From NCBI RefSeq assembly GCF_051401765.1, contig NW_027480507.1:1054001-1118000 (forward strand): 64,000 bases of DNA, given 5' to 3'. Source of the stretch: Calliopsis andreniformis. Lineage: Eukaryota; Arthropoda; Insecta; Hymenoptera; Andrenidae. The position numbers and the translations under genes were made by a program. Below, piece by piece: positions 52,058 to 62,455 of the stretch (position 1 is its first letter; each line of letters opens with the position of its first letter). The notes beneath the pieces are model-generated. The model had not been told where the DNA came from. It did no database searches and worked only from the letters and a program-made list of their open reading frames with translations.

Positions 52058-55000
52058 CCTCGATAAGCAGTCTTCAATCCTCAATCCTCAATCCTCAAAC
52101 CTCAATCCTCATTTTTCAATCCTCAATACCCAATCCTCATTCTTCAATCCTCAATACCTAGTCCTCAATCTTCAATACTCAATCCTCAATCCTTAACTCT
52201 CAATCCTCGACCCTCAGTCCTCAGTCCTCAAACCTCAATCCTCAACCCTCAGCCTTCATCCTCAATCCTCAATCGTCCACCTTCAATCCTCAATCCTCAA
52301 TCCTCAGGCCTCAATCCTCAATCCTGTATCCTCAGTCCTCAAATCACAATCCCGAATCCTCAATCCTGAATCCTCATTCTTCAGACATCTGACCTCAACT
52401 ATCAGACGTCGATCCTGAATCCTCAATAGAATATCATCAATTCACAGTTTTCAATGCTCAGTACTCAATCTGCAATCTTCAAGTCTCTATCCACAAACAT
52501 CAATTCTCATCACTCAACCCTCAACACTCAGTCCCCAATCCTCAATCTTCAATCCTCAATCCTCAATCCTCAATCTTCAATCCTCAATACTCAAATTTCA
52601 ATCCTCAATCCTCAATACTCAATCCTCAATCCTCAAACCTCAATCCTCAATTTTCAATCCTCAATACTCAATCTTCAATCCACAATCCTCAATCCTCAAT
52701 CCTCAATCGTCAGTCTTCAATCCTCAATACTCAATCTTCAATCCTCAATCCTCAATCCTCAATCCTCAATCCTCATTCTTCAATACTCAATACCCAATCC
52801 TCAATCTTCAATACTCAATCCTCAATCCTCAATCCTCAATCCTCAATACTCAATCCTCAATCCTCAATTCTCAATCCTCAATACTCAATCCTCAATCCTC
52901 AATCCTCAATCCTCAATCCTCAGTCTTCAATCCTCAATACTCAATCTGCAATCTTCAATCCTCAATCCTCAATCCTCAATCCTCATTCTTCAATCCTCAA
53001 TACCCAATCCTCAATCTTCAATCCTCAATCCTCAATCCTCAATTCTCAAACCTCAATCCTCAATCCTCAGACCTCAAACATCAATATTCAACCCTCAGTC
53101 CTCGCCCTCAATCCACAACCCTCAATCCTCAATCCTCAATCTTCAATCATCGATATTCAATCTTCAATACTCAATCCTCAATCCTCAATCCTCAATCTTT
53201 AATCCTCAATCCTCAATCTTCATTCCTCAATCCTCAATCTTCAATGCTCAATCCTCAATCCTCAATCCTCAATCCTCAATCCTCAATCCTCAATCCTCAA
53301 TCTTCAATCCTCAATACTCAATTTTCAATCCTCAATCCTCAATCCTCAACCCTCAATCCTCATTCTTCAATCCTCAACACCCGATCCTCAATCTTCAACC
53401 CTCAATCCTCAATCCTGAATTCTCAATCCTCAATCCCCAATCCTCAGACTTCAAACATCAATACTCAAACCTAAGTCATCGTACTCAATCCACAATCCTC
53501 AGTTCTCAAACCTCAATCCTGAATCCTCAATCCTGAATCATCAATCTTCAGCCCTCAGTCCTTAACAATCAGTTGTCAATCCTCAATCCTCAATAGAATA
53601 TCCTCAATTCACAGGTCTCAATACTCAATACTCAACTTGCAATCTTCAAATCTCTATCCACAAACATCAATTCTCATCACTCAACACACAACACTCAGTT
53701 CCCAATCCTCAATCTTCAATCCTCAATCCTCAACCTTCAATCCTCAATCCTCAATCCTCAATTCTCAATCCTCATTCCTCAGTCCTCAGTCCTCAAACCT
53801 CAATCCTCAACCCTCAGCCCTCATCCTCAATCCTCAATCCTCAATCCTCAATCCCCAATCTTCAATCCTCAATACTCAATCTTCAATAATCATTCCTCAA
53901 TTCTCAATCCTCAATACTCAATCCTCAATCGTCAGTCCTCAATCCCCAATCCTCAATTTTCAATCCTCAATCCTCAATCCTCAATCCTCAACCCTCAATC
54001 TTCAATCCTCAATACTCAAACTTCAATCCTCAATCCTCAATCCTCAACATTCAATCCTCAATACTCAATCCTCAACATTCAATCCTCAATACTCAATCTT
54101 CAATCCTCAATCCTCAATCCTCAATCCTCAATCGTCAGTCTTCAATCCTCAATACTCAATCTTCAATCCTCAATCCTCAATCCTCAAACCTCAATCCTCA
54201 ATCCCCAATCCTCAATCCTCATTCTTCAGTCCTCAATACCCAATCCTCAACCTTCAATCCTCAATCCTCAATCCTCAATCCTCAAACCTGAATCATCAAT
54301 CCTCAATCATCAGTCCTCAGCCCCAAATCCTCAATCTTCAATACTCAATCCTCAATCCTCAATCTTCAATCCCGAATACTCAATCTTCAATCCTCAATCC
54401 CCAATCCTCAATCCTCAATCCTCAATCCTCAATCCTCAAACCTCAATCCTCAATCCTCAATCCTCAATCCTCAATCCTCAATCCTCATTCTTCAATCCTC
54501 AATACCCAATCCTCAATCTTCAGTCCTCAATCCTCAATCCTCAATCCTCAATCCTCAATCCTCAATCCTCAATCATCAATCCTCAATCATCAATCCTCAG
54601 TCCCAAATCCTCAATCTTCAATACTCAATCCTCAATCCTCAATCTTCAATCCCCAATACTCAATCTTCAACCCTCAATCCCCAATCCTCAATCCTCAATC
54701 CTCAATCCTCAATCCTCAGTCCTCAGTCCTCAACCATCAATCCTGAATCCTCAATCCTGCATCCTCAATCTTCAGCCCTCTGTCCTCAACAATCAGTTGT
54801 CAATCCTCAATCTTCAATACTCAATCGTCAATACTCAGTCCTCAATCGTCAGTCCTCAATCCCCAATCCCCAATCTTCAATCCTCAATCCTCAATCCTCA
54901 ATCCTCAATCCTCAATCTTCAATCCTCAATACTCAAACTTCAATCCTCAATCCTCAATACTCAATCCTCAATCCTCAAACCTCAATCCTCAATCCTCAAT

Positions 55001-58000
55001 CCTCAATCCTCAGTCCTCAATCCTCAATCCTCAATCCTCAATCCTCAATACTCAATCCTCAATCCTCAATTCTCAATCCTCAATACTCAATCCTCAATCC
55101 TCAATCCTCAATCCTCAATCCTCTGTCTTCAATCCTCAATACTCAATCTGCAACCTTCAATCCTCAATCCTCAATCCTCAATCCTCATTCTTCAATCCTC
55201 AATACCCAATCCTCAATCTTCAATCCTCAATCCTCAATCCTCAATTCTCAAACCTCAATCCTCAATCCTCAGACCTCAAACATCAATATTCAACCCTCAG
55301 TCCTCGCCCTCAATCCACAACCCTCAATCCTCAATCCTCAATCTTCAATCATCGATATTCAATCTTCAATACTCAATCCTCAATCCTCAATCCTCAATCT
55401 TTAATCCTCAATCCTCAATCTTCATTCCTCAATCCTCAATCTTCAATGCTCAATCCTCAATCCTCAATCCTCAATCCTCAATCCTCAATCCTCAATCCTC
55501 AATCTTCAATCCTCAATACTCAATTTTCAATCCTCAATCCTCAATCCTCAACCCTCAATCCTCATTCTTCAATCCTCAATACTCAATCTTCAATAATCAT
55601 TCCTCAATTCTCAATCCTCAATACTCAATCCTCAATCGTCAGTCCTCAATCCCCAATCCTCAATTTTCAATCCTCAATCCTCAATCCTCAATCCTCAACC
55701 CTCAATCTTCAATCCTCAATACTCAAACTTCAATCCTCAATCCTCAATCCTCAACATTCAATCCTCAATACTCAATCCTCAACATTCAATCCTCAATACT
55801 CAATCTTCAATCCTCAATCCTCAATCCTCAATCCTCAATCGTCAGTCTTCAATCCTCAATACTCAATCTTCAATCCTCAATCCTCAATCCTCAAACCTCA
55901 ATCCTCAATCCCCAATCCTCAATCCTCATTCTTCAGTCCTCAATACCCAATCCTCAAACTTCAATCCTCAATCCTCAATCCTCAATCCTCAAACCTGAAT
56001 CATCAATCCTCAATCATCAATCCTCAGTCCCAAATCCTCAATCTTCAATACTCAATCCTCAATCCTCAATCTTCAATCCCGAATACTCAATCTTCAATCC
56101 TCAATCCCCAATCCTCAATCCTCAATCCTCAATCCTCAATCCTCAAACCTCAATCCTCAATCCTCAATCCTCAATCCTCAATCCTCAATCCTCATTCTTC
56201 AATCCTCAATACCCAATCCTCAATCTTCAATCCTCAATCCTCAATCCTCAATCCTCAATCCTCAATCCTCAATCCTCAATCATCCATCCTCAATCATCAA
56301 TCCTCAGTCCCAAATCCTCAATCTTCAATACTCAATCCTCAATCCTCAATCTTCAATCCCCAATACTCAATCTTCAACCCTCAATCCCCAATCCTCAATC
56401 CTCAATCCTCAATCCTCAATCCTCAGTCCTCAGTCCTCAACCATCAATCCTGAATCCTCAATCCTGCATCCTCAATCTTCAGCCCTCTGTCCTCAACAAT
56501 CAGTTGTCAATCCTCAATCTTCAATACTCAATCGTCAATACTCAGTCCTCAATCGTCAGTCCTCAATCCCCAATCCCCAATCTTCAATCCTCAATCCTCA
56601 ATCCTCAATCCTCAATCCTCAATCTTCAATCCTCAATACTCAAACTTCAATCCTCAATCCTCAATACTCAATCCTCAATCCTCAAACCTCAATCCTCAAT
56701 CCTCAATCCTCAATCCTCAGGCCTCAATCCTCAATCCTGAATCCTCAGTCCTCAAACCACAATCCTGAATCCTCAATCCTGAATCCTCATTCTTCAGACA
56801 TCTGACCTCAACTATCAGACGTCGATCCTGAATCCTCAATAGAATATCATCAATTCACAGTTTTCAATGCTCAGTACTCAATCTGCAATCTTCAAGTCTC
56901 TATCCACAAACATCAATTCTCATCACTCAACCCTCAACACTCAGTCCCCAATCCTCAATCTTCAATCCTCAATCCTCAATACGCAATCCTCAATCCTCAA
57001 TCTTCAATCCTCAATACTCAATCTTCAATCCTCAATCTTCAATCCCCAATCCTCAATCCTCAATCCCCAATCGTCAATCTTCAATCCTCAATACTCAATC
57101 TTCAATCCTCAATCCTCAATCCTCAATCCTCAATCCTCAAACCTCAATCCTCAACCGTCAACATTCAATCCTCACTACTCAATCTTCAATCCTCAATCCT
57201 CAATCCTCAATCCTCAATCCTCATTCTTCAATACTCAATACCCAATCCTCAATATTCAATCCTCAATCCTCGATCCTCAATCCTCAATCTTCAATCCTCA
57301 ATCCTCAATCCTCAATCCTCAACCCTCATTCTTCAATCCTCAATACCCAATCCTCAATCTTCAATCCTCAATCCTCAATCCTCAATTCTCAGTCCTCCAT
57401 CCTCAGTCCTCAGTCCTCAAACCTCAATCCTCAACCCTCAGCCCTCATCCTCAATCCTCAATCCTCAATCCTCAATCCTCAATCTTCAATCCTCAATACT
57501 CAATCTTCAATAATCAATCCTCAATTCTCAATCCTCAATACTCAATCCTCAATCGTCAGTCCTCAATCCCCAATCCTCAATCTTCAATCCTCAATCCTCA
57601 ATCCTCAATCCTCCATCCTCAACCATCAATCCTCAATACTCAAACTTCAATCATCAACCCTCAATCCTCAATCCTCAATCCTCAATCCTCAATCCTCAAT
57701 TTTCAATCCTCAATACTCAATCTTCAATCCTCAACCCTCAATCCTCAATCCTCATTCTTCAATCCTCAACACCCAATCCTCAATCTTCAATCCTCAATCC
57801 TCAATCCTCAATCCTCAATCCTCAATCATCAATCCTCAATCATCAATCCTCAGTCCCAAATCCTCAATCTTCAATACTCAATCCTCAATCCTCAATCTTC
57901 AATCCCCAGTACTCAATCTTCAATCCTCAATCCCCAATCCTCAATCCTCAATCCTCAATCCTCAATCCTCAGTCCTCAGTCCTCAACCATCAATCCTGAA

Positions 58001-58540
58001 TCCTCAATCCTGCATCCTCAATCTTCAGCCCTCTGTCCTCAACAATCAGTTGTCAATCCTCAATCTTCAATACTCAATCGTCAATCCTCAGTCCTCAATC
58101 CTCAATCCTCAATTCTCGTACCTCAATCCTCATTCTTCAATCCTCAATACCCAATCCTCAATCTTCAATCCTCAATCCTCAATCCTCAATTCTCAGTCCT
58201 CAATCCTCAGTCCTCAGTCCTCAAACCTCAATCCTCTACCCTCAGCCCTCATCCTCAATCCTCAATCCTCAAACCTCAATCCTCAATCTTCAATCCTCAA
58301 TACTCAATCTTCAATCCTCAATCCTCAATCCTCAATCCTCAATTTTCAATCCTCAATACTCAATCTTCAATCCTCAATCCTCAATCCTCAATCCTCAATC
58401 GTCAGTCTTCAATCCTCAGTACTCAATCTTCAATCCTCAATCCTCAATCCTCAATCCTCAATCCTCAATCCTCAATCCTCAATCCTCAATACCCAATCCT
58501 CAATCCTCAATCCTCAATCCTCAATCCTCAATCCTCAATC
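52058..58540. repeat. Large duplication, right copy (6.48 kb)
   Basis: It opens with the same TCGATAA-GCAGTCT marker as 45395 and repeats A, B, C, C, A, C at 52380, 53498, 54730, 56437, 56795 and 57983. It has an extra D segment (53069) and an extra 0.4-kb stretch near 57213-57610 (TCATTCT, TCGATCC, TCCATCC run). Homology to the left copy ends near 58540, where a TCATCAATCC-TCGGTCC pair replaces TCAATCT-TCAATCC. Confidence 0.86.
56400..57730. repeat. 1.33-kb duplication at 2,546-base spacing, left copy
   Basis: It contains island C near 56437, island A near 56795 and the TCAACCG-TCAACAT, TCACTAC segment. 2,546 equals 362 heptamers plus 2 hexamers; I find the hexamers near 57445 and 58248. 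Private changes: TCAATACGCAATCC near 56977 and TCAACCATCAATCC near 57618. Confidence 0.83.
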
Positions 58541-58945
58541 CTCAATCATCAATCCTCAATCATCAATCCTCGGTCCCAAATCCTCAATCTTCAATACTCA
58601 ATCCTCAATCCTCAATCTTCAATCCCCAATACTCAATCTTCAATCCTCAATCCCCAATCCTCAATCCTCAATCCTCAATCCTCAATACTCAATCTTCAAT
58701 CCTCAATCTTCAATCCCCAATCCTCAATCCTCAATCCCCAATCATCAATCTTCAATCCTCAATACTCAATCTTCAATCCTCAAACCTCAATCCTCAATCC
58801 TCAATCCTCAACCCTCAATCCTCAATCCTCATTCTTCAATCCTCAACACCCAATCCTCAATCTTCAACCCTCAATCCTCAATCCTCAATCCTCAATCCTC
58901 AATCATCAATCCTCAATCTTCAACCCTCAATCCCCAATCCTCAAT
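58541..58945. repeat. Bridge of TCATCAATCC and CCAATCATC units
   Basis: Short run that joins the large right copy to the next C-A block. TCGGTCC-CAAATCC near 58571 replaces the usual TCAGTCC-CAAATCC. It ends in a TCAACAC-CCAATCC segment like that near 57765. No gene is visible. Confidence 0.65.
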
Positions 58946-60277
58946 CCTCAGTCCTCAATCCTCAATCCTCAGTCCTCAGTCCTCAACCATCAATCCTGAA
59001 TCCTCAATCCTGCATCCTCAATCTTCAGCCCTCTGTCCTCAACAATCAGTTGTCAATCCTCAATCTTCAATACTCAATCGTCAATACTCAGTCCTCAATC
59101 GTCAGTCCTCAATCCCCAATCCCCAATCTTCAATCCTCAATCCTCAATCCTCAATCCTCAATCTTCAATCTTCAATCCTCAATACTGAAACTTCAATCCT
59201 CAATCCTCAATACTCAATCCTCAATCCTCAAACCTCAATCCTCAATCCTCAATCCTCAATCCTCAGGCCTCAATCCTCAATCCTGAATCCTCAGTCCTCA
59301 AACCACAATCCTGAATCCTCAATCCTGAATCCTCATTTTTCAGACATCTGACCTCAACTATCAGACGTCGATCCTGAATCATCAATAGAATATCATCAAT
59401 TCACAGTTTTCAATGCTCAGTACTCAATCTGCAATCTTCAAGTCTCTATCCACAAACATCAATTCTCATCACTCAGCCCTCAACACTCAGTCCCCAATCC
59501 TCAATCTTCAATCCTCAATCCTCAATCCGCAATCCTCAATCCTCAATCTTCAATCCTCAATACTCAATCTTCAATCCTCAATCTTCAATCCCCAATCCTC
59601 AATCCTCAATCCCCAATCATCAATCTTCAATCCTCAATACTCAATCTTCAATCCTCAATCCTCAATCCTCAATCCTCAATCCTCAAACCTCAATCCTCAA
59701 CCGTCAACATTCAATCCTCACTACTCAATCTTCAATCCTCAATCCTCAATCCTCAATCCTCAATCCTCATTCTTCAATACTCAATACCCAATCCTCAATA
59801 TTCAATCTTCAATCCTCGATTTTCAATCCTCAATCTTCAATCCTCAATCCTCAATCCTCAATCCTCAACCCTCATTCTTCAATCCTCAATACACAATCCT
59901 CAATCTTCAATCCTCAATCCTCAATCCTCAATTCTCAGTCCTCCATCCTCAGTCCTCAGTCCTCAGACCTCAATCCTCAACCCTCAGCCCTCATCCTCAA
60001 TCCTCAATCCTCAATCCTCAATCCTCAATCTTCAATCCTCAATACTCAATCTTCAATAATCAATCCTCAATTCTCAATCCTCAATACTCAATCCTCAATC
60101 GTCAGTCCTCAATCCCCAATCCTCTATCTTCAATCCTCAATCCTCAATCCTCAATCCTCCATCCTCAACCTTCAATCCTCAATACTCAAACTTCAATCAT
60201 CAACCCTCAATCCTCAATCCTCAATCCTCAATCCTCAATCCTCAATTTTCAATCCTCAATACTCAATCTTCAATCCT
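58946..60277. repeat. 1.33-kb duplication at 2,546-base spacing, right copy
   Basis: Island C near 58983 and island A near 59339 repeat in order. Private changes: TACTGAAAC near 59185, CATTTTTCAGACATC near 59335, CATCAATAG near 59380, CAGCCCTCAACAC near 59475 and TCGATTT near 59818. This copy carries more private changes than most blocks on this side of the window. Confidence 0.83.
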
Positions 60278-60890
60278 CAATCCTAAATCCTCAATCCTCA
60301 ATCGTCAGTCTTCAATCCTCAATACTCAATCTTCAATCCTCAAACCTCAATCCTCAATTCTCAATCCTCAACCCTCAATCCTCAAACCTCATTCTTCAAT
60401 CCTCAACACCCAATCCTCAATCTTCAATCCTCAATCCTCAATCCTCAATCCTCAATCCTCAATCATCAATCCTCAACACCCAATCCTCAATCTTCAATCC
60501 TCAATCCTCAATCCTCAATCCTCAATCCTCAATCATCAATCCTCAATCACCAATCCTCAGTCCCAAATCCTCAATCTTCAATACTCAATCCTCAATCCTC
60601 AATCTTCAATCCCCAATACTCAATCTTCAATCCTCAATCCCCAATCCTCAATCCTCAATCCTCAATCCTCAATCCTCAATCCTCAGTCCTCAGTCCTCAA
60701 CCATCAATCCTGAATCCTCAATCCTGCTTCCTCAATCTTCAGCCCTCTGTCCTCAACAATCAGTTGTCAATCCTCAATCTTCAATACTCAATCGTCAATC
60801 CTCAGTCCTCAATCCTCAATCCTCAATTCTCGTTCCTCAATCCTCATTCTTCAATCCTCAATACCAAATCCTCAATCTTCAATCCTCAAT
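60180..60890. repeat. 0.7-kb duplication, left copy (right about 61755-62455)
   Basis: It shares with the right copy TCATCAACCC, TCCTAAATCC, a 70-bp internal tandem duplication, TCACCAATCC and an island C carrying TGCTTCC instead of TGCATCC (60722 and 62290). The spacing falls from 1,574 to 1,568. TGCTTCC is found only in these two C islands. Confidence 0.85.
60401..60540. repeat. 70-bp tandem duplication (10 heptamers x 2)
   Basis: The run from CCTCAACACCCAATCC through TCATCAAT occurs at 60401-60470 and again at 60471-60540 with no difference I can see. The same double is present at 61976-62115, so the 70-bp event came before the 1.57-kb duplication. Confidence 0.88.
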
Positions 60891-61754
60891 ACCCAATCCT
60901 CAATCTTCAATCCTCAATACTCAATCTTCAATAATCAATCCTCAATTCTCAATCCTCAATACTCAATCCTCAATCGTCAGTCCTCAATCCCCAATCCCCA
61001 ATCTTCAATCCTCAATCCTCAATCCTCAATCCTCAATACTCAATCTTCAATCCTCAATACTCAAACTTCAATCCTCAATCCTCAATACTCAATCCTCAAT
61101 CCTCAATCCTCAATCCTCAATTTTCAAACCTCAATACTCAATCTTCAATCCTCAATCCTCAATCCTCAATCCTCAATCGTCAGTCTTCAATCCTCAATAC
61201 TCAATCTTCAATCCTCAATCCTCAATCCTCAATCCGCAATCCTCAATCCTCAATCCTCAATCCTCATTCTTCAATCCTCAATACCGAATCCTCAATCTTC
61301 AATCCTCAATCCTCAATCCTCAATCCTCAATCCTCAATCATCAATCCTCAATCGTCAATCCTCAGTCCCAAATCCTCAATCTTCAATACTCAATCCTCAA
61401 TACTCAATCTTCAATCCCCAATACTCAATCTTCAACCCTCAATCCCCAATCCTCAATCCTCAATCCTCAATCCTCAATCCTCAGTCCTCAGTCCTCAACC
61501 ATCAATCCTGAATCCTCAATCCTGCATCCTCAATCTTCAGCCCTCTGTCCTCAACAATCAGTTGTCAATCCTCAATCTTCAATACTCAATCGTCAATCCT
61601 CAGTCCTCAATCCTCAATCCTCAATTCTCGTTACTCAATCCACAATCCTCAGTCCTCAGTCCTCAACCATCAATCCTGAATCCTCAATCCTGCATCCTCA
61701 ATCTTCAGCCCTCTGTCCTCAACAATCAGTTGTCAATCCTCAATCTTCAATCCT
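60891..61754. repeat. Segment with two close island C copies
   Basis: It contains TCAATAA-TCAATCC, TCAGTCC-CCAATCC-CCAATCT and TCAATAC-CGAATCC (61283), then island C near 61496 and another near 61663, only 167 bases apart. In the second the leading context is TCGTTAC-TCAATCC-ACAATCC-TCAGTCC. No gene is visible. Confidence 0.75.
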
Positions 61755-62455
61755 CAATACTCAAACTTCAATCATCAACCCTCAATCCTCAATCCTCAAT
61801 CCTCAATCCTCAATCCTCAATTTTCAATCCTCAATACTCAATCTTCAATCCTCAATCCTAAATCCTCAATCCTCAATCGTCAGTCTTCAATCCTCAATAC
61901 TCAATCTTCAATCCTCAAACCTCAATCCTCAATTCTCAATCCTCAACCCTCAATCCTCAATCCTCATTCTTCAATCCTCAACACCCAATCCTCAATCTTC
62001 AATCCTCAATCCTCAATCCTCAATCCTCAATCCTCAATCATCAATCCTCAACACCCAATCCTCAATCTTCAATCCTCAATCCTCAATCCTCAATCCTCAA
62101 TCCTCAATCATCAATCCTCAATCACCAATCCTCAGGCCCAAATCCTCAATCTTCAATACTCAATCCTCAATCCTCAATCTTCAATCCCCAATACTCAATC
62201 TTCAATCCTCAATCCCCAATCCTCAATCCTCAATCCTCAATCCTCAATCCTCAGTCCTCAGTCCTCAACCATCAATCCTGAATCCTCAATCCTGCTTCCT
62301 CAATCTTCAGCCCTCTGTCCTCAACAATCAGTTGTCAATCCTCAATCTTCAATACTCAATCGTCAATCCTCAGTCCTCAATCCTCAATCCTCAATTCTCG
62401 TTCCTCAATCCTCATTCTTCAATCCTCAATACCCAATCCTCAATCTTCAATCCTC
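61755..62455. repeat. 0.7-kb duplication, right copy
   Basis: It repeats 60180-60890 with the 70-bp double at 61976-62115 and the TGCTTCC island C. Differences: TCAAACC before TCATTCT near 60386 on the left is TCAATCC here, and TCAGTCC-CAAATCC is TCAGGCC-CAAATCC near 62134. Confidence 0.85.
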
